Notes: generated by a model not told the origin, from the sequence alone. A DNA stretch of 64,000 nucleotides from Eublepharis macularius (GCF_028583425.1 NC_072795.1:11059001-11123000), one strand, 5' to 3'; counted from the stretch's first letter, positions 51,601-55,930 are shown. Made by a program: numbers and translations.

Positions 51601-53851
51601 TGGGAGGAACTATAGGTGTAAAAAGATTATTTGATATTATGAATATGATATTATCATATTCATAAGCCTTAATATTGTGAGGGCAAGTATGACCACTTAC
51701 TATTAGCTCTAAGCAGATTAGGACAAGCATATCTGTGGGACCACCTCTCCCTATATACCCCCCAGAGGATGCTCCAATCAGTAGGAAAACAACTATTGGT
51801 TGTCCCTGGCTCCAGGGAAACCTGCCTAGCCTCAACCACAGCCAGGGCCTTTTCAGTCCTGGCCCCAACCTGGTCAAACTCTCTGTCCACCAAAACTAGA
51901 GCCCAGCAGAAATTGTTATCTTTCCACGGGGCTTGTAAAACAGAGATGTTCTGCCAGGTATATGGTTGAGGCTGGGCTAGACCTCCACTGGTCTTGTAGG
52001 AAGGGGGAGGTGAATGACTGATTTTTAAATTCCCCCATCAGACCTGCCTACCAACCTGTTTTTACTGTTCAATTGTTGATGAATATAGCAAAAAAGTGAC
52101 TGCTGCCATCTTGGAAACATTTTTATTACTGTCATAAATCGAGCAAAAATGTGTTTTTAATGAAATTTTTATGGATATTGTGAAATTGTTTATTGTTTTT
52201 AAATGATGTGATCCGCCCTGAGCCTGTCTGTGGGGAGGGCACAATAGAAGTTTAATAAAATCCTACTACATAAAAGGCTAAGCATATTCAAGATAACTCA
52301 CTGCCCAGATGAGGCATCCAGTCCTCCAGAGACCATGACAGGAAGCCCAGGCCGAAATCAGGCGCAGAGCAGGCAGCAATGCCTGCCCCGCACCCGCACT
52401 CAGCTGGGATCAGGAGCAGAGTAGGTGGCAACGCCTGCTCCTTGCCTTCATCCAGCTGGGACAGGAGCAAAGCAGGTGGCAATCCTTGCTCCCCGTCTTC
52501 ACCCAGCTGGGATCAGGAGCAGACAGGTGGCAATGCCCACCCCCGCCTTCACCCAGCTGGGATCAGATGTGGAGCAGGTGACAATGCCCTCTTCCCCCCT
52601 TTTCCCAGCTGAGATCAGGAGTGGAGCAAGGGGCAATGCCTGCCCCCCTTCACCTGGCTGGAATCAGCCATGGAGCAGGAGGAAATGCCCACCCACCCCT
52701 TCACCCAGCTGGGATCAGAAGCGAAGCAGGTAGCAATGTCCACCCCCTTTCACTCAGCTGGGATCAGGCAAGGAGCAAGTGACAATGTCCACCCCCTTCA
52801 CCAGGCCTGAATCAGGAGCAGAGCAATGCCCATCCCCCTTTGCCCAGCCTGGATCAGGCGCAGAGCAGGAGGTAATGCCCGCTCCCAACTTCACCCGGCA
52901 GGGATCAGGAGTGGAGCATGAGGCAATTCCTGCCCTCCTTCATCCAGCCTGGATCAGGCACGGAGCAGGAAGCAATGCCCCCCCACAGGTGCAGAGTAGG
53001 AGGGAATGCCTGTCCCTTCACTGACAGTGGACGTAGTGATGGCCACAAACACAAATGACTTTAAAAGGAGGTCCACGGAGGAAAGGTCTGTCAGTGGCTA
53101 TTAGCAATAGTAAGTAAAGGGCAGCAAACCTCTGAATGTCAGTGCCTAGGAGGCAACAGTGAGGGAAGCCCATGGCCTCTATGTCCTGTTTGCCCTCCAG
53201 GGCTGCTGTTTGGCTGCTGTGTGAAACAGGACTACGTGGACTACGGGTCTGATCTAGCAGGGCTCTTCTTATGTTCTTATGGTATGTTTTTATTATTAAA
53301 GAAGTGAGTTCCAAGAGAATTCTGGGAACTTCAAGAGCATAAGTACGGAGACAAGGAGGGACAGAAGCAAAATTTGCTGACATAGATGGTACTGGTTCTT
53401 CCTTGCAGGGCACCACTATTATTCCAGATATACACTCGGTTTGTTATGATCCCAAGCTATGGGAGACCCCTCAAAAGTTCAACCCCAATCATTTTTTGGA
53501 CAAGGATGGACATTATGTGGATAAAGAAGATTTTTTGCTCTTTGGTGCAGGTAAATACAGAAGTCCAAACTTATAATTGACTGCTATGAATACTGGGTAC
53601 TGGAGATAATGTGGAATAAGTATCACTCACTTGCTGGCTTTGCTTTAACTTCTTTTGCAGGAGCCCGTGTGTGTCTGGGGAAAGAGTTGGCAAAGATGGA
53701 GCTCTTTATATTCCTCACCAACCTGTTGAGAGCATTCACCTTCAAGCTGCCAGAAGGAGTGAAAGAAGTCAACACAGAACCTGTGCTTGGGTTGACAATG
53801 CCTCCCCACCATTATAAACTCTGTGCTATTTCTCGCCTCAGGAATTCATGA
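15881..53851 (+). CDS. Cytochrome P450 family 2-like gene (exons 2-9; exon 1 not in window)
   Basis: Eight exons encode a microsomal haem-thiolate mono-oxygenase of the CYP2 family. Such enzymes insert oxygen from O2 into lipophilic drugs, fatty acids or steroids, using electrons from P450 reductase at the ER membrane. Exon lengths (163, 150, 161, 177, 142, 188, 142 bp and a 191-bp last exon) follow the classic CYP2 gene pattern, and all introns are GT-AG with matching phases. Landmarks are W-x-x-x-R in the C-helix (exon 3), AGTDT in the I-helix (exon 6), E-x-x-R (exon 7), FNPNHF (exon 8) and the haem loop F-x-x-G-x-R-x-C-x-G across exons 8/9. No stop or frameshift is seen, so it looks functional. 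The closest subfamily is unclear: pieces resemble CYP2J, CYP2K and CYP2W. Exon 1 with the membrane anchor is presumably upstream. Intron 5 alone is 14.4 kb because two retrotransposons lie in it. Confidence 0.93.
16044..17256. other. Intron 2, first part, with two dispersed-repeat scraps
   Basis: At about 16465-16535 there is a piece with CTAGATGGACCACTGGTCTG, a widespread sauropsid repeat motif. At about 16845-16975 lies a reversed copy of a repeat with CTTGTTGGTCTCTAAGGTGC and AGACCAACACAGCTAGCCAC. A third scrap at about 17033-17110 (AT-rich tail next to AGTCTGCCTTTCTCAC) resembles a LINE-type 3' end. No gene is seen. Confidence 0.55.
17257..17469. repeat. Hairpin MITE with about 41-bp inverted ends
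   Basis: GGGTCAAACTA at the left is matched by TAGTTTGACCC at the right. Further in, TTTTAAAGAGTTGGGTCTG pairs with CAGACCCAACTCTTTAAAA. No coding capacity and no clear target duplication. Likely a non-autonomous DNA transposon. Confidence 0.7.
17474..17715. repeat. Long hairpin with about 83-bp near-perfect arms
   Basis: The left arm from CTGAGAGCAGAACCACAAG to about 17557 is the reverse complement of the right arm from about 17633 to TGGTTCTGCTCTCAG. Only a few mismatches are seen (for example CCTCAAG against CTCGAGG). The loop is about 75 bp. It abuts the previous hairpin within 5 bp. Confidence 0.85.
18188..18337 (+). CDS. P450 exon 3
   Basis: 150 bp, acceptor GGCCTCAG, donor AAAGG/GTATGT, phase 1 at both ends. 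It encodes [20 protein letters not shown], which contains the C-helix W-x-x-x-R whose Trp and Arg contact the haem propionates, then [19 protein letters not shown] as in other CYP2 enzymes. Confidence 0.96.
18338..19238. other. Intron 3, first part
   Basis: No gene or element recognised. Confidence 0.4.
19240..20008 (-). pseudogene. L2-like LINE, 3' end with RT fragment
   Basis: On the minus strand the reading shows [17 protein letters not shown], then [13 protein letters not shown] with the catalytic ADD, then [20 protein letters not shown]. This is the palm and thumb order of L2-group (and some CR1-group) reverse transcriptases. The 3' end is a hairpin-like GTGGGGAGGGTGGGG followed by an AT-rich tail at 19240-19262. 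The copy is 5'-truncated; the frame runs into unrelated residues at both ends. L2 fits YADDTQLYL better than CR1 does. Confidence 0.75.
20160..20830 (-). repeat. Two further LINE/SINE scraps
   Basis: At about 20160-20305 there is a tail-like piece (GTGCCTTTCTCACCAATAAA, then GGTTCAAGGCAGCTTAC). At about 20715-20830 a minus-strand piece reads like the end of an L2-type RT (CTAGACTACTGTAATGTACT). The stretch in between holds no recognised feature. Confidence 0.45.
21024..21090. repeat. (AAT)n / (ACA)n microsatellite
   Basis: Consecutive AAT and then ACA trinucleotide runs at the tail of the SINE that follows. Confidence 0.95.
21091..21306 (-). mobile_element. tRNA-derived SINE, reverse orientation
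   Basis: The right side (AATCAAACCCGGTTCTC, then CTCTTAACCACTACACCA) is the reverse complement of a tRNA-like head with A- and B-box-like promoter segments. The left side ends in the microsatellite tail. The same family occurs in sense at 55695-55930. Confidence 0.75.
21310..21735. other. Unassigned intron 3 sequence
   Basis: No gene seen. A short G run (GGGGGGGGCGCGC) lies at about 21667. Confidence 0.35.
21737..22442 (+). mobile_element. Minisatellite with Helitron-type 3' terminus
   Basis: About 13-14 degenerate units of roughly 45-50 bp (core CAGCTGGGATCAGGAGCAGA, then GCAGGTGGCAATGCC) are followed by a 9-bp stem (AGCCTGTTG / CAACAGGCT, 22404-22432). Ten bases later comes CTTG next to a T. 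Helitrons end in CTRR-T about 10 nt after such a hairpin; here one base departs from CTAG. No 5' terminus was found, so only the 3' portion is assigned. The unit is shared with 52340-53010. Confidence 0.6.
22443..23116. other. End of intron 3, unassigned
   Basis: No gene or element recognised up to the exon 4 acceptor. Confidence 0.4.
23117..23277 (+). CDS. P450 exon 4
   Basis: 161 bp, acceptor TTTGCAG, donor CATCTT/GTGAGT, phase 1 to 0. It encodes [20 protein letters not shown] followed by LVFGHRY and [16 protein letters not shown]. This corresponds to the CYP2 segment with the N-x-I-C motif of the E-helix and the H/R-Y/F turn. Confidence 0.96.
23278..23758. other. Intron 4, first part
   Basis: No element recognised. 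An open frame that runs on from exon 4 past the splice donor to 23460 is intronic read-through. Confidence 0.45.
23765..24412 (-). repeat. GC-rich repeat with internal tandem palindromic units
   Basis: Four to five units of about 105 bp built from CGGGCCCGTTTT, AATTGGGCCCGTTTT, GGCACTGTGGAGC and GAGTGCTTCTGCACTCCACAG-like motifs alternate in orientation, so much of the block can pair with itself. The right end (GTGACATCATCGCG to GGCCTAGATC) matches the inverse of the dispersed repeat seen at 15270. Confidence 0.7.
24881..26900 (-). pseudogene. Heavily decayed DIRS-like gag relic
   Basis: Short minus-strand reading pieces in shifting frames resemble a DIRS-type gag. Near 26460-26650 one frame gives [20 protein letters not shown] and then [10 protein letters not shown]. 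Near 26170-26280 it gives [20 protein letters not shown], parallel to the NLPFEGQSLFSSKTDEYL block of the intact DIRS gag at 6360-4657. Another open piece (25228-24881) has a [10 protein letters not shown] helix that may be part of the same protein. Stops and shifts are frequent and a MITE interrupts it at about 25793-25992. The assignment rests on one block and is tentative. Confidence 0.4.
25793..25992. repeat. Palindromic MITE, hAT-like ends
   Basis: CAGGGCCGTTTCCACACTGG and CTATAAATAGCGC at the left pair with GCGCTACTTATAG and ACAGTGTG at the right; inner arms GGCTTCCTCGC and GCGAGGAAGCC also pair. No target duplication could be set because the right terminus has decayed. Confidence 0.65.
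27410..27640 (-). mobile_element. tRNA-derived SINE-like repeat, reverse orientation
   Basis: The right portion (GGGATTTGAACCAGCAGAGTG, then CTTAGCCACTATGTCAC) is the reverse complement of a tRNA-like head. A second, weaker copy is seen at about 59130-59375. Confidence 0.55.
27643..27680. repeat. (CT)n microsatellite
   Basis: Uninterrupted CT dinucleotides following the SINE. Confidence 0.97.
27700..28480 (+). repeat. Duplicated dispersed-repeat block
   Basis: The segment TGACAGGTGGCTAGGCCTGC to CCTATAACCTCC occurs twice (about 27832-27935 and 28347-28450). Both copies run into the AGGGTTGCCAGGTCCC repeat family. In the first copy the repeat continues with CACTTCCGAGAGTGATGTCA to 28275; in the second it stops early at about 28480. 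Confidence 0.65.
28485..29065. other. Unassigned AT-rich intron 4 sequence
   Basis: No gene or element recognised. Confidence 0.4.
29070..29430 (+). repeat. Another copy of the TCACTTCC-core dispersed repeat
   Basis: Contains ATCACTTCCAGAAGTGACGT (29129) and ATCACTTCCGGGAGTGATGT (29262), and ends GGCACCTAGGAACCCCAGG. Confidence 0.65.
29898..30007 (+). repeat. Tandem duplication of a 50-60 bp unit
   Basis: Two copies of GAACCTAGGAGTA-CTAGGG followed by a TCACTCTATTGCTC-like or CTACTTTATCGCTC-like block and CCATCAC, about 60 bp apart. Confidence 0.75.
30467..30643 (+). CDS. P450 exon 5
   Basis: 177 bp, 59 codons, phase 0 at both ends; acceptor TTTCCTGCAG, donor AAGAAA/GTAAGT. It encodes [20 protein letters not shown], the F-G region that forms part of the substrate channel, and [13 protein letters not shown], matching the CYP2 D-F-I-D-x-x-L motif. 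Confidence 0.97.
30644..32217. other. Intron 5 before the copia insertion
   Basis: No gene or element recognised. Confidence 0.45.
32223..32735 (+). repeat. Copia 5' LTR
   Basis: Begins TGTTGGAATAGG and ends CTCTAACA. It has an AATAAA at about 32585, which serves as a polyadenylation-type signal in the 3' copy. Confidence 0.97.
32736..32756 (+). promoter_or_regulatory. Putative copia primer-binding site
   Basis: GGGTTAATGGTAGCCCAG directly follows the LTR. It resembles, with small insertions, the complement of the anticodon-loop half of initiator tRNA-Met, the primer type used by Drosophila copia. Confidence 0.45.
32757..33167 (+). other. Copia leader region
   Basis: About 410 bp with A and T runs (32808-32830, 32873-32882) and no gag-like reading. 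Copia gag normally begins here, so the first about 100 residues of gag are missing or unrecognisable. Confidence 0.5.
33168..36999 (+). pseudogene. Copia gag-pol polyprotein with stop and frameshift
   Basis: From ATG 33168 the polyprotein runs through the end of gag and a zinc knuckle ([14 protein letters not shown]). It continues with an aspartic protease ([11 protein letters not shown]), a GAG-pre-integrase block ([10 protein letters not shown]) and integrase with all three catalytic residues (D in [10 protein letters not shown] in SDNGGEY, E in [11 protein letters not shown]). Reverse transcriptase follows ([32 protein letters not shown]), then RNase H ([24 protein letters not shown]). A TAG at 35595-35597 interrupts the RT in frame, and one extra base near 36210 shifts the distal part. 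The RT box reads YVGD (36015-36026) where the family has YVDD, so the first catalytic Asp is gone. The N-terminus of gag is short compared with the family. Confidence 0.93.
36989..37501 (+). repeat. Copia 3' LTR
   Basis: 513 bp, preceded by a purine tract (GAGAGGGAG) that fits a polypurine tract. Ends CTCTAACA followed by the GTAAT duplication. Confidence 0.97.
37507..37790. other. Intron 5 between copia and BovB fragment
   Basis: Nothing recognised. Confidence 0.4.
37792..38096 (+). pseudogene. BovB/RTE LINE, 3' end
   Basis: The reading [19 protein letters not shown], then [18 protein letters not shown] and [20 protein letters not shown], matches the C-terminal end of the BovB (RTE clade) ORF2. 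The sequence closes with the BovB-type tail GGTCGCCATAGGTCAGAGGC and short ACACAT repeats. It is 5'-truncated, as most BovB copies are. The tail is the one shared by the 5S-like SINE at 50493-50716. Confidence 0.85.
38304..38747 (-). repeat. Gypsy 3' LTR
   Basis: On the minus strand it begins TGTCAGGTCCAG and ends AAGCTGACA, giving short inverted ends TGTCAG/CTGACA. Near its start it holds two tandem copies of CCAGTGTATATCTAAACTGT. It is preceded on the minus strand by a G-rich polypurine tract (AAGGGGGGGCAGA). Confidence 0.88.
38760..42503 (-). pseudogene. Gypsy chromovirus pol with one internal stop
   Basis: The frame overlaps the end of gag in another phase, so translation probably needs ribosomal frameshifting. 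Domains in order are: protease ([10 protein letters not shown]); RT ([39 protein letters not shown] and YLDD at 41115-41126); RNase H ([23 protein letters not shown]); integrase zinc finger ([10 protein letters not shown] with CPVC); catalytic core ([27 protein letters not shown], giving D, D and E); and a chromodomain ([20 protein letters not shown], then [11 protein letters not shown]). The single break is a TGA at 41411-41409 in the RT, a context consistent with a CpG transition at an Arg codon. All catalytic residues examined are present. Confidence 0.95.
42206..44824 (-). CDS. Gypsy chromovirus gag, open
   Basis: About 872 residues from ATG 44824, with no stop. The first 550 residues are a low-complexity acidic and then very Pro-rich region with repeated [14 protein letters not shown] units. 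This is far longer than usual, since chromovirus gag is often 300-500 residues. The capsid-like part follows ([54 protein letters not shown]), then a CCHC zinc knuckle ([14 protein letters not shown]) near the C-terminus. Gag coats and packages the element RNA. A TTG four codons upstream extends the frame, but ATG 44824 is the natural start. This ATG lies only about 60 bp from the element end because the leader is missing. Confidence 0.88.
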   Translation of the reverse strand: MPESGPAESKVVPDRDPLFDPYASPDSQTVQPQESHVPAEAGASTSTPPLIDLSSEGTRPTATALPLISLPTPSEWGARPRETRERRAGGLHPRVSMDGRRSLETVPELDSSQPWLFWNRTAEQTDGNTSRRGALSWDYSELAPWKESTEVPEHSWVQMQSRTHAVDSGISAVTGLAKGILAARSRVDQGDPPPWGPFSPVSTTEGGSVMGQPGPSRMQQLEARLIDMEESLAHAIHLISAMGAGERISPEEMAVQIATLQSVMSYPVEDAPQQPLPSGEGEYYPGEPGESPAELPRKDETPPHGDTPAEVPGETPTETPKSDRDPSPKETPAEEPREEEEGPTRPTETTVIPPPASPTTVRPDQTEEPPAPSEEELPQRPLEVVPIQQTPSAPTPQDQPLRPRDTTPRGASPRGPPPIRPSPLRPLPLRPQLTPSQQPIRLPLEQPVIPPPNQPVGPTPLRPHQPVPQRPVITQPHRPPPPQPLLPAPPVLPPPARPRLQPPVRPRLQPPAQPRAPPPAQPRPPPPAQPVMPPPAQPAPLPQPGPPIPQVPLMLPTDFYPAPAPRQDLPMGWVKLEATFDGDPSKLGFFLVQVVQFFNRWGHLFGSEASQIEHLGSRLQGKAADWYVGLYNIGAPELNTLQGLVDAIQAQYEDPLEETRARTELQAIKQGSMSARDYITKFRQLAAKCPRCEESTKIILFKQGLNPRLLDRALMQDNPPTLLGWIQLACEVENRILEVRLVEQQQQTGQRRPLTLQKGGRGAGYATRGARDARWQQGLCLQCGQAGHFAAQCPYRPVQRPPLQLRRPTLAPFPTLQRPIPAPRANRGRGASQRPASERGLEAEEVMEYDPASPNAEVNPESPQSGNEMDLS
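44846..44885 (+). repeat. Inverted 40-bp scrap of LTR at the gypsy 5' end
   Basis: Its plus-strand sequence, starting AAACTGTACTGACTCCAGTG, equals the minus-strand start region of the 3' LTR. The two element ends therefore form an inverted repeat instead of direct LTRs. Confidence 0.88.
45014..45155 (+). CDS. P450 exon 6
   Basis: 142 bp, acceptor CATAACAG, donor CCAAG/GTGAGC, phase 0 to 1. It encodes the I-helix: [19 protein letters not shown], where A-G-T-D-T carries the conserved Thr for oxygen activation, then [18 protein letters not shown]. Confidence 0.97.
45156..45643. other. Intron 6 before the hAT element
   Basis: One AT-rich TTTATTTATTTATTTAGAAT scrap at 45357 looks like a repeat tail. 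Nothing else recognised. Confidence 0.4.
45652..46968. mobile_element. Non-autonomous hAT element with 8-bp duplication CTGGTAGC
   Basis: 1317 bp with terminal inverted repeats TAGACATGGGCACGATC / GATCGTGCCCATGTCTA and identical 8-bp flanks CTGGTAGC (45644-45651 and 46969-46976). An 8-bp duplication with such ends is typical of hAT transposons. The interior is GC-rich, holds an (AG)n run at about 46253-46270 and two copies of a CTAGCTCTGGGGCCAAGCTC block, and encodes no transposase. Confidence 0.93.
47070..48030 (-). repeat. Sauropsid dispersed repeat, probably LINE-derived (reverse)
   Basis: Long low-identity match in layout to a repeat common in reptiles and birds. Visible blocks are GCCGCTGATGGACCTCTCCT, GTGAATTCCACAGTTTAGTT, CCTTTCCTCATAGGAAAGGT and ACACAGTATTCCAAATGAGG. 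A shorter copy lies at 62560-62945. I suspect a CR1/L3-group source but cannot prove it. Confidence 0.5.
48264..49402 (+). mobile_element. Complete non-autonomous Helitron
   Basis: 1139 bp starting TCCTACTATATAAT and ending CTAG, inserted between A (48263) and T (49403). A 9-bp hairpin (AGCCCATTG / CAATGGGCT, 49362-49392) lies 10 nt before the end. These are the three marks of Helitron ends and of rolling-circle insertion at AT. No Rep/helicase is encoded. The interior is GC-rich and includes a minisatellite at about 48990-49330. Confidence 0.88.
48990..49335 (+). repeat. Minisatellite inside the Helitron
   Basis: Degenerate units of about 26 bp (CCCTCTGCCTGCCAGCCCTT, then CCATGC) repeated roughly 12 times. 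Confidence 0.9.
49403..49718. other. Intron 6 between Helitron and hAT element
   Basis: Nothing recognised. Confidence 0.4.
49727..50421. mobile_element. Non-autonomous hAT element with 8-bp duplication GTATATTG
   Basis: 695 bp bounded by CAGGTGTGGCCAAACT at the left and AGTTTGGCCACCCCTG at the right, with inner AGAGCCACAT / ATGTGACTCT also paired. Identical flanks GTATATTG lie at 49719-49726 and 50422-50429. The ends resemble Charlie-like hAT elements. There is no transposase. The interior holds a T/C-rich tract, repeated GTCACTTCC motifs (50181, 50241) and a DR1-type site. Confidence 0.93.
50194..50206 (+). promoter_or_regulatory. Consensus DR1 nuclear-receptor half-site repeat
   Basis: AGGTCAAAGGTCA is a perfect direct repeat of AGGTCA with 1-nt spacing, the consensus for RXR heterodimers with PPAR, HNF4 and COUP-TF. 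It lies inside the hAT element, 575 bp upstream of exon 7. Function is not shown by sequence alone. Confidence 0.45.
50493..50716 (+). mobile_element. 5S-rRNA-like SINE with BovB-type tail (5S-Sauria type)
   Basis: The head (CTGATCTCATCAGATCTCAG, then AAGCTAAGCAGGGTTGG and GGATGGGAGACC-like TAGATGGGAGACC) follows the 5S rRNA internal promoter. The tail (GGTTGCCATAAGTCAGC, then ACACACAC) matches the 3' end of BovB. Flanks AATGCTTTCC (50483-50492) and AATGATTTCC (50717-50726) form an imperfect 10-bp target duplication. Confidence 0.9.
50781..50968 (+). CDS. P450 exon 7
   Basis: 188 bp, acceptor TTTCCCTAG, donor CCTAAG/GTACAG, phase 1 to 0. It encodes [14 protein letters not shown] and [14 protein letters not shown] with the K-helix E-x-x-R pair, then [18 protein letters not shown], where the Pro-Arg and the D...G-x-x-I-P-K pattern are conserved in CYP2. 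The residues between E-x-x-R and P-R (KCVLLAGN) are unusual, since family members usually show more prolines or leucines there. Confidence 0.96.
51110..51740. repeat. Dispersed repeat, copy 1 of 2
   Basis: Shares a long series of blocks with about 56700-57540: ACAATGAACTAGGAAGATTT or ACAATGAACTGGGATGGTTT, GATTAGGT-TTCC, GAACTGTCTC, and CATAAGCCTTAATAT-GTGAGGGCAAG against TTCTTAATATCATGAGGGCA. No coding signature is seen; an LTR-like nature is possible but unproven. Confidence 0.65.
51741..52200. other. Intron 7, unassigned part
   Basis: No gene recognised. The piece CTCTGTCCACCAAAACTAGA and surroundings look like repeat, but no family could be named. Confidence 0.35.
52205..52260 (+). repeat. 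LINE-type 3' tail
   Basis: ATCCGCCCTGAGCCTGTCTG, then GGGGAGGGCACAATAGAAGT and TTTAATAAAA, matches the hairpin-plus-A-rich tail also seen at 56390-56440 and in reverse at 19240 and 62370. Confidence 0.65.
52261..53015 (+). mobile_element. Helitron-type 5' end followed by minisatellite (3' end missing)
   Basis: TCCTACTACATAAAAGG, preceded by A, matches the 5' terminus of the complete Helitron at 48264. A minisatellite of about 14 degenerate 45-50 bp units follows (CAGCTGGGATCAGGAGCAGA core). No CTRR end or hairpin is seen before other repeat sequence begins at about 53025, so the 3' end is lost. Confidence 0.65.
53025..53290 (-). repeat. Sauropsid dispersed repeat, reverse orientation
   Basis: Ends GATCTAGCAGGGCTCTTCTT followed by ATGTTCTTATGG, the reverse of the widespread 'AAGAACATAAGAAGAGCCCT' repeat head. 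It fills most of the space before exon 8. Confidence 0.65.
53409..53550 (+). CDS. P450 exon 8
   Basis: 142 bp, acceptor CCTTGCAG, donor GTGCAG/GTAAAT, phase 0 to 1. It encodes [15 protein letters not shown], then [19 protein letters not shown], which carries the P/F-x-x-x-F meander motif, and ends in FLLFGA, the start of the haem-binding loop. Confidence 0.97.
53661..53851 (+). CDS. P450 exon 9 with stop codon
   Basis: 191 bp after acceptor TCTTTTGCAG. Joined to exon 8 it completes [10 protein letters not shown], the haem-ligand loop with the axial Cys, followed by [17 protein letters not shown] and the C-terminal beta region ending CAISRLRNS. The stop is TGA at 53849-53851. Confidence 0.97.
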
Positions 53852-54551
53852 CCCATAACAATAATTAGAGCAGCTTATTTCTTTAAAAAAAACTTTTCTC
53901 CATTCATTTAAATTCCATCCAATTTTCTGCTAAAATTTGCTCAATTTGCTGTCCCAGAGTTTCCCTGTTTCCCATTACTGTTTATCTGCCAACATGCCCG
54001 GAGAAAGAATTCAGGCAGATCTAAATCAGTCACTATCCCCTAAGAAATACCATTTTCCCTAATCTTTTGTGTAGGCACAAGGGCTCTGTAAAGAGTTCTG
54101 GCAAGGTATCAAAGTAGTAGGCCTTTTGAAGACAAAGGGGAGCCTGCTTGTTAAATAAATTATTGGGTTATATCTGCCTTCTCGTCTTATGGTGTGTTGT
54201 TAAAAGTGGTGATGTCAGGATTACACTGAAAAGGAAATTTACCTGCTGAGAGGATCAGCTGTGGAGTTTCTTGGGAAACAGTTTATCAGCAATTATTTAT
54301 AACATGTGAAACCTGGGGAAGGAAACAGTAGCAAGGTTAATAAAACTTGCAAATTACTCCAGTTTCAGGAACTTATAAATGAGGACTGAAGGTGTTTTAC
54401 ACATAAGCTATAAATCAGTGCTGAGCCTGAAAAAGGAAGAAGCTGCTTGTAGAATGAAATCCATACATGGTGTGTAATTTAAGAAAAGTCATAGATGGCT
54501 TGTTTTTACTGTTAAAAAAAATCCATATTTTGACAACAATGGTAGAGCAGG
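53852..54551. other. P450 3' UTR and intergenic sequence
   Basis: Presumed 3' UTR. The first canonical polyadenylation signal is listed separately. Nothing else is recognised. Confidence 0.5.
54154..54159 (+). terminator. Candidate polyadenylation signal AATAAA
   Basis: Canonical hexamer about 300 bp after the P450 stop. A second, TTAATAAAAC, lies at about 54338. Which one is used is unknown. Confidence 0.5.
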
Positions 54552-54563
54552 GATTCTAGCTAG

Positions 54564-54763
54564 ATGTATTATCGAAGGCTTTCACGGCCGGAGAACGATG
54601 GTTGTTGTGGGTTTTCCGGGCTGTATTGCCGTGGTTTTGGCATTGTAGTTCCTGACATTTCGCCAGCAGCTGAAGATGCCAGCTACAGCTGCTGGCAAAA
54701 CGTTAGGAACTACAATGCCAAGACCATGGCAATACAGCCCGGAAAACCCACAACAACCATCAT
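54564..54763. mobile_element. 200-bp hairpin retro-insertion, Penelope-like
   Basis: Flanked by a perfect 12-bp duplication GATTCTAGCTAG (54552-54563 and 54764-54775). The insert folds on itself: GGTTGTTGTGGGTTTTCCGG, GCATTGTAGTTCCT and CCAGCAGCTG pair with their complements in the second half. The motif TCGAAGGCTTTCACGGCC is common in squamate Penelope-like terminal repeats as I remember them. Penelope elements often carry inverted terminal copies and leave variable-length duplications. Confidence 0.7.
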
Positions 54764-54934
54764 GATTCTAGCTAGCTTTCTAACTAGGGGATGGAGAGGG
54801 ATGCTGAGAGCATTTGTTGCTCTCTTGGAAGCGGATGGAAGAGGACCAAATTCTAATAAGACTTAATTGATACACTCATGACAACTGAACATTTATTGAA
54901 TTCACACACAGTGGCACTTCAGCAGAAACAAAGG

Positions 54935-55172
54935 GTTTAAACTACAGGAGGGAAGAAACCAGCTGGATATTAGGAAAAACTTCTTCATGTTAAAAGTAGT
55001 TCAGCAGTGGAATTGGCTGCTTAGGGATGTGGCGGGTTCCCTCTCATTGGCAGTCTTCAAGGAGCAGCTGGAAAAATAGTTGTCAGAGATGCTTTAGGCT
55101 GTTCCTGTATTGGGCAGGGGGTTGGACTAGATGATCTGTAAGGCCCCTTCCAACTATGATTCTATGAAATCA
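54935..55172 (+). mobile_element. CR1 LINE 3' end
   Basis: The segment runs from GAAACCAGCTGGATATTAGG through GGGGGTTGGACTAGATGATC and GGCCCCTTCCAACTATGATT to CTATGA. The end GATTCTATGA is the hallmark short repeat of CR1 3' termini, and there is no poly-A. Confidence 0.85.
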
Positions 55173-55174
55173 AC

Positions 55175-55690
55175 ACATTTTTGAATAATAGATACAATAT
55201 TGATTGTGAAGATCTCACTGATAAGATTGGACAGAGGACCACTCTTTCAGTTTTTCCAAGTGAGACCATTACATGCTACAAAAATGCCAATAGAATCAAA
55301 CAATCACTGGCCATTGTGAAATGGATTGAACGTATATTTGGCCAGAAAGAGAAAATCTCAGCAGCCTGCAGAAATCTTTTTGAAACTGAATCAAAGAATA
55401 TTGAATATATACATGGGAAAAAGCAATGAAGCCTCGAAGAAAGGTCTCCAGCAATCTAGGTGGAAATTCATTCCTGGCTATTATGGGCAGGGATATTGTT
55501 GTGCCGGCTCCTTCTGAGACACAAATGAGACTCAAGCATAACTAGTTGGGCAGGTGTTGGGTGGATTACTCATATTAGGTAGGGAGAATTGCCAGGCACC
55601 CTGAGGCATAATGCTATGATGAAAAGGAGGAGTTGTGACTCTGTAGCAGAGTAACTGCTTCAATCTATTCAGTCCCTAGCATCTCCAGTT
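55175..55690. other. Unassigned intergenic sequence
   Basis: A short open frame (55181-55429) has no recognisable motif. Codon use and context give no support for a gene. Confidence 0.4.
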
Positions 55691-55694
55691 AAAA

Positions 55695-55930
55695 GGACCA
55701 GGTGGTTTGGTGTAGTGATTAAGAGCGGCAGGACTCTAGTTTGGAGAGCAGGTTTGATTCCTCACTCCTCTGCTTGAAGCCAACTGAGTGACCTTGGGTC
55801 AGTCACAACTCTCCCAGAACTCTGTCAGACCCACCCACCTCACAGGATGATTGTTGTGACGATAATAACATTGTAAACTGTTCTGAGAGGGCGTTAATTA
55901 GTCCATAAATCAAATGCTATTATTATTAAT
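55695..55930 (+). mobile_element. tRNA-derived SINE
   Basis: The head TGGTTTGGTGTAGTGATTAA (A-box like) and GCAGGTTTGATTCC (B-box like) precede a body with CCAACTGAGTGACCTTGGGT and CACCTCACAGGATGATTGTT, then an ATT-rich tail. It is the sense version of 21091-21306. Confidence 0.82.

Noticed and set aside
48990..53010. Regularly spaced short repeats resembling a CRISPR array
   Set aside because: Units are contiguous and degenerate with no unique spacers, and the genome is a vertebrate. They are minisatellites.
55700..55770. tRNA gene
   Set aside because: A- and B-box-like segments exist, but the sequence continues as a SINE body and does not fold as a tRNA.
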